From contig JACQEQ010000307.1 of NCBI GenBank assembly GCA_016200445.1, forward strand, positions 1 through 9,900: a stretch of DNA of 9,900 bases. Reading direction: 5' to 3'. This DNA is from Gammaproteobacteria bacterium. GTDB taxonomy: Bacteria > Pseudomonadota > Gammaproteobacteria > SG8-11. Below are positions 1 through 5,442 of this stretch, one piece after another. The first letter of the stretch is position 1, and every line of letters begins with the position of its first letter. Under the pieces are notes generated by a model, which saw nothing but the letters and a program-made list of their open reading frames with translations, ran no database searches and had not been told where the DNA came from. Both the position numbers and the translations under genes were made by a program.

Positions 1-454
1 CAAGAAAATTCTCATTACCTGGCTCGGCCAGCCAGTTGTAGATCCAGTCGAATGCGCAGGCGGCCGGCACCACCACGTCGACGGCCTCGTATTGACTGAA
101 ATTCGTTTCGACGCTCATGAGACTCCGGTAGGCACTCTTCGCATCCTCGGTTGAACTTGAAACCACGTAGCGAAATGCTTCGACGCGCGCATTGCGTGCT
201 CGGTTGGTAGTGCCGCCCGAGGTCACGCTCAGATTTTTAAAATAAGTCGAGTTCTGGGTCTTCGCGAGCTGACGGACCTCGTCCACGCTCAGCACCTGTC
301 CGGCATTTTCGGTTCTGGTTTCATTCAGAAACCACAGACGCGGGTGTTTTGGGTAGATCGGGTAGCCGTCGACGGTGAGCGCGTCAGCACCCACGGGAGA
401 CAGAAAACAAATAGACGATAAAATTAATGTCGCTACCCGGCGCGCGCCGGCCAT
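1..454 (-). CDS. Secreted heparinase II/III-like protein, N-terminal part (continues past left edge)
   Basis: The frame opens at an ATG at 454 and stays open for 151 codons to the left edge, so only the N-terminus is present. Residues 1-25 look like a Sec signal peptide: a short basic start (AGARR), a hydrophobic core around 8-20 and a likely cut near GADA. Residues 37-42 read HPRLWF, the short motif that commonly opens the mature part of heparinase II/III and related alpha/alpha-toroid polysaccharide lyases. FDWIYNWL at 135-142 resembles the first toroid helices of that fold. If right, the protein acts in the periplasm or outside the cell on an acidic polysaccharide. The catalytic Tyr/His region lies outside the window, so lyase activity is inferred. 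The start overlaps the upstream methyltransferase by 22 nt, which suggests translational coupling. Coding status is fairly sure; the family is moderately sure. Confidence 0.65.
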   Translation of the reverse strand, partial: MAGARRVATLILSSICFLSPVGADALTVDGYPIYPKHPRLWFLNETRTENAGQVLSVDEVRQLAKTQNSTYFKNLSVTSGGTTNRARNARVEAFRYVVSSSTEDAKSAYRSLMSVETNFSQYEAVDVVVPAACAFDWIYNWLAEPGNENFL

Positions 455-1341
455 GATTTTCCCCTTTTCAACGTAATCTGCCTGCATCGCCAAGAGTTAT
501 TTTGCAGCGCGCGGCGAATTTCATCCGAAATGTATTTCGTTTCGTTGATGATGTCAAAACCTATGCCTTTGAATCGCTCATCGTATTGCGTTGCGCGCAT
601 TCGATTCTGATAAACAAAACCATTCTGTCCCCACCGCGCCCATTGTTTTTCCCCGTATTTCAGAAAATTTATCGGCGATACGCTGGGATCATCGTGCGAA
701 TAGTGATCGGTGCAATCGACATTATGCCAACACAAGCCCTCGTTTTTAAGCACCCGCAAAGCCTCTCGATGAATGTCGTCGAGCGCTTGGATAGACACGT
801 GCTCAAGCACCAAGTTCGAGTACAAAATATCGATGCTGCGTGTTGCGAGGCTGGATTTCGAAAAATCATGCGGAGCGTGATAACGAATGCCGCATGTCTT
901 GAATAAAGTATCGATGTCAGTGATTTGGGCAAGGGTTTCGTAACGCGACTGAATGTATTCGCGCGACACCCCGGAACGCCGGTGCAGCTCGTCAAGGCAG
1001 CTTTGGTATTGCTGAATGCAGCGCAGCGTCATGTCTTTCTGCACGTGCCGGTAGAGATCATAGGTATCGATCGATTCGGCGCCCAGGAGGTAGAGACCGA
1101 TGGGAACAATCGGCACCCATCCGGTACCGATTTCAACGAATGATGCTTCGCGAATAGCTATGAAGGGCCTGACATCGACATAAAGTTTAGCGACATACTC
1201 TATACGCGTTTTTGGCTGAAACTGCGGCAGGCGGCCTAAATGCCGCTGCAGAAAATGATAGGTATGCACGAGTTTGGACGCCGCTAGAAACTTTTGAATC
1301 AGCGCCTTGAGCATCCACCTCGGTATTAGTTTCTTTCGCAT
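433..1341 (-). CDS. Class I SAM-dependent methyltransferase (Methyltransf_11-like)
   Basis: This 302-residue protein has a Rossmann-type methyltransferase core in its middle. Motif I is VEIGTGW at 69-75, which binds the SAM methionine and ribose side. An acidic stretch at 92-95 (DTYD) follows at the expected distance. Motif IV is DILYSNLVLEHV at 171-182, followed by the usual helix and a hydrophobic strand (ALRVLKNEG) near 194-202. The first 60 residues are basic and helical with no signal peptide, so it is probably cytoplasmic. The acceptor cannot be read from the sequence; with a heparinase-like gene directly downstream, a sugar or a glycan-biosynthesis intermediate is the best guess. The ATG at 1339-1341 is preceded by GAGG at 1350-1353, eight bases away. 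It ends inside the next gene. Methyltransferase fold confident; substrate unknown. Confidence 0.85.
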   Translation of the reverse strand: MRKKLIPRWMLKALIQKFLAASKLVHTYHFLQRHLGRLPQFQPKTRIEYVAKLYVDVRPFIAIREASFVEIGTGWVPIVPIGLYLLGAESIDTYDLYRHVQKDMTLRCIQQYQSCLDELHRRSGVSREYIQSRYETLAQITDIDTLFKTCGIRYHAPHDFSKSSLATRSIDILYSNLVLEHVSIQALDDIHREALRVLKNEGLCWHNVDCTDHYSHDDPSVSPINFLKYGEKQWARWGQNGFVYQNRMRATQYDERFKGIGFDIINETKYISDEIRRALQNNSWRCRQITLKRGKSWPARAG

Positions 1342-1513
1342 CGATGCTGCCTCGGCCTGGAAAAGAAAATATTGGTAGTTCTACAGCGTGTGCTATCCGC
1401 CTTCTCCGCGTTATTTTGCACATAGCGTAATAATGATTAGCGCTAGCGGAAATCCGGTGAATCCCGCAAAACAATCATGAAATGCCATTTAACCCGGCGG
1501 CCCCGGCACCGTA

Positions 1514-1660
1514 ATGCCGTCGGCGTTACCAGCCGCATGGCTGCTTGCGTTTCTGGTGTTTGCCGGATTGATCACGAAGCACGTCGTGACAATAATCGAT
1601 CAGAATATTTGCAATGTGCCGCATCGTGTTCGTTTCATGCAAAAGTTTAAAACTTCTTAG
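1514..1660 (+). CDS. Possible 48-residue single-pass membrane peptide (doubtful)
   Basis: An ATG at 1514 opens 48 codons ending with TAG at 1658-1660, eight bases before the DUF1353 start. Residues 5-28 (beginning LPAAWLLAFLVFAG) could span a membrane once; the tail is short and basic. I do not recognise it. The hydrophobic part vaguely recalls a PEP-CTERM sorting tail, but there is no P-E-P triplet or arginine cluster and an in-frame stop lies 24 bases upstream, so it is not the end of a longer protein. There is no clear Shine-Dalgarno sequence, and the best promoter for the next gene lies inside it. It may be a chance frame. Confidence 0.15.
   Translation: MPSALPAAWLLAFLVFAGLITKHVVTIIDQNICNVPHRVRFMQKFKTS
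1568..1596 (+). promoter_or_regulatory. Sigma70-like promoter with embedded operator-like dyad
   Basis: TTGATC at 1568-1573 and AATAAT at 1591-1596 are separated by exactly 17 bases. They match the consensus -35 and -10 boxes at four and five of six positions. The spacer holds a perfect inverted repeat, TCACGA at 1572-1577 and TCGTGA at 1584-1589, around a 6-base centre. A dimeric regulator bound there would block RNA polymerase. Transcription would start near 1603, leaving a leader of about 65 bases before the DUF1353 gene. This is predicted from sequence only. Confidence 0.4.
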
Positions 1661-1668
1661 AGGCTCCC

Positions 1669-2226
1669 ATGACTAATCACGGTTATTTTTCCGGCAATCC
1701 AAAAACCGAGTGGCTCGTCGATGCGAACGGCAACGACAGAGACATGCAGGTGATCGAAAATTTTTGGTTCATCGATCCAGAGGAAAAAACGTGGCCCGCT
1801 CCGGCGGGGAGCATTATCAACGGGGCGAGTATTCCCCGCCCGCTTTGGCCGCTGGTGGGTAGTCCGTATACCGACGACTACCGGCGTGCGTCGATTGTTC
1901 ACGACGTTGCTTGCGATGATCCTAAGGTTGACAGAAAAGACGCGGACAAAATGTTTTTTCACGCCTGCCGTGCAGGCGGCTGCTCGCCGCTGCAAGCCCG
2001 CTGGCTCTACGCAGGCGTACGCATCGGAGCCTGGGCCAATGCATCGCTGCCGAAGGCGTCGCTGACGAAGGAAACTTTGCTGTTTCGAGTGCCTTTCAAA
2101 ACTTCATCCGAAGAGCAACTCCTCCAGGAAAAATTTCATGCGATTGCCTTCGAACTGACCGGCTTGCCGGATGAGCTGCCGATTGAAGCAATCGATGCAA
2201 TCATCAACAAGCACTTTAAGCTCTGA
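1669..2226 (+). CDS. DUF1353 family protein
   Basis: This 185-residue protein has no signal peptide. Residues 42-100 carry the DUF1353 pattern: a proline/glycine turn (PAPAG at 43-47), the signature NGASIPR at 51-57, a tryptophan-rich turn (RPLWPLVG), the HD pair at 78-79 inside SIVHDVAC, and KDADKMFFHAC at 90-100. The family is of unknown function and occurs in bacteria and tailed phages. The conserved His-Asp and Asp residues look like a metal or active site, but that is inference. Residues 130-185 form an extra charged, helical tail beyond the usual domain. AGAGG at 1659-1663 lies five bases before the ATG and fixes the start. A sigma70-like promoter lies upstream. It ends three bases from the convergent HAF gene. 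No phage genes surround it, so prophage origin is not supported here. Confidence 0.85.
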   Translation: MTNHGYFSGNPKTEWLVDANGNDRDMQVIENFWFIDPEEKTWPAPAGSIINGASIPRPLWPLVGSPYTDDYRRASIVHDVACDDPKVDRKDADKMFFHACRAGGCSPLQARWLYAGVRIGAWANASLPKASLTKETLLFRVPFKTSSEEQLLQEKFHAIAFELTGLPDELPIEAIDAIINKHFKL

Positions 2227-2229
2227 CAT

Positions 2230-3255
2230 TTACTGTTGAATTGGACTGAGCAAGAATGCACGCGTGCGTCCGTCAAGCACGCCTTCTCCGACAATCTGGC
2301 CGCTCGCGTTGATGGCGCGTGCCGTTAAAAGTGCTGTCCATCCCGCCGCTGTAATTTCCGGCAAAACTGCTAGATCGATAATCTTTCCATCGGCATATAA
2401 AAAAGCATGCGGACCACCAAGGCTGGCAGCGCTGCCGGCAATTTGTCCGAGGTCGTTGATGGCGAAAGCATAGCTGTCGCCGTTCCAACCTAAGTCGGGT
2501 AGCGCTTGCATGCTTCCATTGCTGTAGACAAAGGCGCGGTTGAATCCTTCTGCGTTGCGGCTGTAACCAACCACGTGACCACGCGTGTTGATCCCGAATG
2601 CCTCGCTGCTCAGTCCGCCGAGCGTACCGAGATCGCGTAATTCACCGCCAGTGCGTAGGAACGCATGGCTATTGCTCACGCCGGCGATTTCACCGCGAAT
2701 ATTGATACCCGACGCTTTGCTGCCGCGCCCGTCTAAGCTTCCGATGTCTTGCATCGACCCGTTGACGTAACGAAACGCGCGCAAGACTTGGCGCTCCGGG
2801 TCGATACTGACCGGATTGGAATATCCAACGACCTGGCCCCTGTCATTAATCGCAAAAGCGGAACTATTGTCGCCGCCCAGCGTGCCTAGATCGCGCATTA
2901 CGCCCCGGGCGTAGAAAAACGCCCGGGAAACACCATCGCTCATTTTGTAAACACCCACGATCTGCCTGCGGCCGTTAATGCTGTACGCAGTGCTTTGGCT
3001 GCCGTTCAATGCGCCCAAATCTTGCATCCTGCCATTGGCGTAGACAAATGCATGTGTATCACCGGCGCTGGTTTGACTTTCTCCCACCACTTGCCCGCCG
3101 GCATTGATCCCGAAAGCAGTGCTGTAGCCGCCGCCCAAATCGCCTAAATCGGCGATGTTCCAATCGGCGGCCGAGGCGCTAATAGAAGTAAAAAACACTG
3201 CGTATAAAACGATTTTCTCTAAAACATTCCAGGCAACACTCATCATCGTCGACAT
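2230..3255 (-). CDS. Secreted HAF-repeat protein
   Basis: This 341-residue exported protein consists almost wholly of repeats. I place the start at the ATG at 3255, although the frame is open to 3627. The signal peptide begins just there (hydrophobic core about 13-25, cut near SASA at 26-29), and AGGAGAAGGA lies five bases upstream. The upstream part of the frame is a shadow of the response regulator. Seven units follow, each with a core like AFGINAGGQVVGES, a variable turn, a HAF/RAF-Y/L strand, then the linker DLGxLGG. This is the HAF repeat of probable extracellular proteins (TIGR02913 type), expected to form beta-propeller-like blades. The function of the family is unknown; surface binding or adhesion is a guess. 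There is no PEP-CTERM or other C-terminal anchor. It is the last gene of a probable glycosyltransferase-regulator-HAF unit. Confidence 0.88.
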   Translation of the reverse strand: MSTMMSVAWNVLEKIVLYAVFFTSISASAADWNIADLGDLGGGYSTAFGINAGGQVVGESQTSAGDTHAFVYANGRMQDLGALNGSQSTAYSINGRRQIVGVYKMSDGVSRAFFYARGVMRDLGTLGGDNSSAFAINDRGQVVGYSNPVSIDPERQVLRAFRYVNGSMQDIGSLDGRGSKASGINIRGEIAGVSNSHAFLRTGGELRDLGTLGGLSSEAFGINTRGHVVGYSRNAEGFNRAFVYSNGSMQALPDLGWNGDSYAFAINDLGQIAGSAASLGGPHAFLYADGKIIDLAVLPEITAAGWTALLTARAINASGQIVGEGVLDGRTRAFLLSPIQQ

Positions 3256-3260
3256 ATTAG

Positions 3261-3270
3261 TCCTTCTCCT
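3261..3270 (-). promoter_or_regulatory. Ribosome binding site of the HAF-repeat gene
   Basis: On the minus strand this reads AGGAGAAGGA and ends five bases before the ATG at 3255. It decides the start: the longer open frame reaching 3627 has no signal peptide at its N-terminus and overlaps the response regulator. Confidence 0.7.
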
Positions 3271-3298
3271 GAAATTGACCGCCGTTGCAGAGCGGCTA

Positions 3299-3845
3299 TT
3301 AACTTTTTCTGTTTTCAAATTTTTTGTATGCCGCCGGTGGCGGTGGCTCCAGAGCTTGTCCATTGGTGCCGACACGATCGAGCTGATATCCGTGCTGATA
3401 AATTGCGCTGAGCTGCCAAAGGTAGCCCGCTGAAATTTTTTTTTTGCGCCGTGCCCTCCGAGCGCCGCGCCAGCGCACCGATACGCGCAAGGAGCTCGCC
3501 GCGCCGGATCGGTTTCACCATGTAATCGTCGGCGCCCAATTCGAGCGCGCGCACGATATCGTCTTCGCCGCTGCGTGAAGTGACGAACAACACCGGCATG
3601 CGCCAGTCGAGGTGCCGGCGCACCCAAATCAATATTTCATCGCCGGAGATCGCAGGGAGATTCCAATCGAGCAGCAGCAAATCAAAGGTCTCGCGGCGGA
3701 TGTTCTTGATAAAAAACTTGCCGGATTCAAAATGCTGGCACGCATACCCGGCGCCTTCCAACCACAAGCACGTGAGCTTGCCCTGATGAACGTCATCTTC
3801 GATTACCGCAATTCGTGTCGCAATATTACGCGCTGCTGTGGTCAC
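3299..3845 (-). pseudogene. OmpR-type response regulator, effector domain deleted and frameshifted
   Basis: Residues 1-128 are a complete receiver domain. It has the acidic cluster E16-D17-D18, phospho-acceptor D60 in LLLLDWNLP, T89 and K111 in DDYMVKP. Translation starts at GTG 3845, eight bases after a strong AAGGAGG at 3854-3860. After the linker ARRSEGTAQ comes a run of ten A on the minus strand (3436-3445). The receiver frame then reads an unrelated tail and stops at 3315 (176 residues). One base out of frame, the same DNA reads GYLWQLSAIYQHGYQLDRV, which resembles the closing hairpin of an OmpR/PhoB winged helix, and stops at 3299. The recognition helix and most of that domain (roughly 80 residues in intact relatives) are missing. 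The gene therefore has an internal deletion plus a frame break. A receiver-only protein could still be made, so 'pseudogene' is the likelier reading but not certain. Its neighbours are a glycosyltransferase 22 bases upstream and the HAF gene 43 bases downstream. Confidence 0.8.
3436..3445 (-). repeat. A10 homopolymer at the frame break of the response regulator
   Basis: Ten consecutive A residues on the coding strand sit exactly where the receiver linker meets the leftover winged-helix end. With nine A residues the receiver would read straight into the winged-helix remnant and end at 3299. With ten it reads out of frame and ends at 3315. Such runs cause replication slippage, polymerase slippage and sequencing errors, and it is also a plausible deletion junction. 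Confidence 0.8.
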
Positions 3846-3867
3846 TAAGCTTTCCTCCTTGCATCGT

Positions 3868-5022
3868 TCATCCCGCGCGCGGCTGCCACGTGGCCATGGA
3901 TTGACCCAGCAGAAATTTGATCGCGGCGATCGTGAACGCCACGTTAGTCACGAGAAAATACGCAGGCACCACCGTGAGACGGTGCACGGCCTGCGACAAC
4001 CCCGGCTTAAGGCCGATGATCGCAAGCGTATAAATCAATACCTGACCCGCAGCGAGCACCGCGTACAACGGTTCAGCGATCAGCATTAGATTGGTGACGA
4101 ATGCGAGCGGCAGAAAGGCAAACGCAAGATAGCGCAACAACTTGTGTGAAATCAGCCGCAATGCGGTACCCGGGTAATGCAGCGGATTAAGCAAGCGGCG
4201 CATGTACATCAACCCTTGCAGCGCGCGCAATGCGACGCGCACCCGCATGCGCAATTCCGAACTCAGTGCTGTATTTGCCTTCTCGTGCGCATGCACCCGC
4301 CGGTCGTAGATCACGCGCCGGTTGCTGCCGATGACATGCAACGGCAAGATGAAATCGGTAATCAGATGATCTGGAATCTCTCTGTAAAGATCGCGCCGGA
4401 TTGCATCCACGCCGCCGTTCACACCGATCACCGAGCCCACGCGCGTTTCCATGCTGCGCAGTAAATTCTCGTAGCTCATGAAGGCGTTGCCGCCGCCCCC
4501 GGCCGTGCTGTTGCCCGGCGCATCGAAATGCAAGTTTCCCGTGACGTAACCCACCTCGGGGTCGGCGAAGTTCTCCACCATGCGCCGGATGGCATCGGCT
4601 GCAAATAATGAATTGGCATCGCTGAAAACGATGATTTCACCCTTGGCATGCCGGATTGCTTCGTTTAGCGCTGCGGCTTTACCGGCGCGCTGCGGGCGGC
4701 GGATCAATTGCACACCGCGCGCAGCGAAACCATGCACGACCGCATCGGTTGTATCGGTGGAGGCGTCCGAGATCACGATGATCTGCAATTTTTCTTTTGG
4801 ATAATCTTGTTCGAGCTTGTTTGTAATTGTCGCGGCGAGACACCCGGCCTCGTTATAGGCTGGAATGAGTACCGTCACTAAGGGAGTGTAGGCATGCCGG
4901 CGCACACGCTGCGGGTAAACTGTTCCGGCCAACGCGATTAATGCCGGGTAGATAAGATAGGGATAAAGAATTCCGAAAACCGCACACCAGAATACGACTT
5001 CTGCGACAGTGGTGGTGTCCAT
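3868..5022 (-). CDS. Membrane-bound family 2 glycosyltransferase
   Basis: This 384-residue inner-membrane enzyme adds sugars from an activated donor, probably to a surface or extracellular polysaccharide. One hydrophobic segment at about 9-33 precedes the GT-A catalytic domain. The domain starts at TVLIPAYNE (50-58) and carries DASTDTTD (86-93), the nucleotide-binding region RAGKAAALNEA (112-122), the DxD-equivalent FSDAN (133-137) and the catalytic-base motif ITDF with D223. A basic helix (RMRVRVALRALQG) stands where processive enzymes carry QxxRW, but that exact motif is absent. Three or so C-terminal membrane segments occupy about 300-380. I chose the ATG at 5022 because AGGAGG at 5030-5035 lies seven bases upstream; the frame is open 23 codons further. 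The arrangement recalls synthases of the PgaC and hyaluronan type, but the product cannot be predicted. It heads a probable unit with the response regulator and HAF genes. Confidence 0.88.
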   Translation of the reverse strand: MDTTTVAEVVFWCAVFGILYPYLIYPALIALAGTVYPQRVRRHAYTPLVTVLIPAYNEAGCLAATITNKLEQDYPKEKLQIIVISDASTDTTDAVVHGFAARGVQLIRRPQRAGKAAALNEAIRHAKGEIIVFSDANSLFAADAIRRMVENFADPEVGYVTGNLHFDAPGNSTAGGGGNAFMSYENLLRSMETRVGSVIGVNGGVDAIRRDLYREIPDHLITDFILPLHVIGSNRRVIYDRRVHAHEKANTALSSELRMRVRVALRALQGLMYMRRLLNPLHYPGTALRLISHKLLRYLAFAFLPLAFVTNLMLIAEPLYAVLAAGQVLIYTLAIIGLKPGLSQAVHRLTVVPAYFLVTNVAFTIAAIKFLLGQSMATWQPRAG

Positions 5023-5442
5023 AGTTCTTCCTCCTGCAATTGTGCATTTCAAGCGCCGGTTGTTGGTATTCAACTTTTCACGCCGTTGCACGCATACACA
5101 ACGCTGGAGAACGAATAAGAGTCACGACGTGGATCGCTTTGCCGTAAACAATGCGCCGCTGCCTCCACTGCCGCGATCCGTGAATAGCCGGCATCGCCGC
5201 GTGGGAACTTACTGAAATCCACTACATGCTGTAATTGGTAAAGCCGTGGGTGATTTACCTGGGAGGGGTAACTAATGCGCCGTAGGCACACAAGCTTGAC
5301 TTAATGCCAGATCCAAAAACCGGTTCGCCAGAACGATGATATGCGGCAATTCAATTCACACAGGCTTCGCGTCGAGTTATTCAATATTTGCGCGGCAATG
5401 CCGAAACAGTTTCACGATCAGGCGTAAACGAGGACCATCACA
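5023..5442. other. Divergent control region between the glycosyltransferase and chemoreceptor genes
   Basis: About 420 bases without a credible gene. It holds the ribosome binding site of the glycosyltransferase (5030-5035) and the FliA-like promoter and ribosome binding site of the chemoreceptor. Two inverted repeats are visible: GGATCGC at 5131-5137 with GCGATCC at 5173-5179, and GGTAAA at 5237-5242 with TTTACC at 5254-5259. Neither is followed by a T-run. I looked for a c-di-GMP (GEMM) aptamer on both strands and did not see its conserved core. A minus-strand open frame of 73 codons (5070-5291) starts with GTG, has no ribosome binding site and shows no family features, so I do not call it. 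Confidence 0.6.
5381..5407 (+). promoter_or_regulatory. FliA (sigma28)-like promoter of the chemoreceptor gene
   Basis: TCAA at 5381-5384, a 15-base spacer, then GCCGAAAC at 5400-5407. The flagellar sigma28 consensus is TAAA, 15 bases, GCCGATAA, so the match is three of four and six of eight with exact spacing. It would start transcription about 30 bases before the ATG at 5443. Chemoreceptor genes are classic FliA targets, which supports the call; there is no experimental evidence here. Confidence 0.5.

Larger units (their letters stand above)
1342..1668. other. Intergenic region between the methyltransferase and the DUF1353 gene
   Basis: This is a divergent control region of about 330 bases. 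The methyltransferase ribosome binding site is at its left end and a sigma70-like promoter with a dyad is at 1568-1596. I found no convincing minus-strand promoter for the methyltransferase. A small palindrome, TAGCGCTA, lies at 1438-1445. An open frame of 48 codons on the plus strand (1514-1660) encodes a start, a hydrophobic stretch (about residues 9-28) and a short polar tail. It has no clear ribosome binding site and contains the candidate promoter, so I treat it as a doubtful gene. Confidence 0.5.

Noticed and set aside
1438..1445. The TAGCGCTA palindrome as an operator for the methyltransferase.
   Set aside because: An isolated 8-base palindrome without recognisable promoter boxes is too weak to call.
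1514..1600. PEP-CTERM sorting tail in the small plus-strand frame.
   Set aside because: There is no PEP triplet, no basic cluster right after the hydrophobic stretch, and an in-frame stop lies just upstream.
1669..2226. The DUF1353 gene as a sign of a prophage.
   Set aside because: DUF1353 occurs in phages, but no other phage gene, integrase or attachment site is visible nearby.
3256..3627. The HAF-protein frame is open upstream to 3627, suggesting a protein about 120 residues longer.
   Set aside because: That stretch is low-complexity basic sequence in a wrong frame of the response regulator. The signal peptide and a strong ribosome binding site sit at 3255-3270.
5070..5291. A 73-codon minus-strand open frame upstream of the glycosyltransferase.
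   Set aside because: It starts with GTG, has no Shine-Dalgarno sequence, no family features and unremarkable codon use; it ends 47 bases before a gene with its own strong ribosome binding site.
5300..5325. A sigma54 promoter on the minus strand near TGGCATTAAGTCAAGC.
   Set aside because: The GG and GC elements are 11 bases apart instead of the required 10, and the -12 box is poor.
5023..5442. A c-di-GMP (GEMM) riboswitch before the chemoreceptor or glycosyltransferase.
   Set aside because: The conserved aptamer core is not present on either strand.
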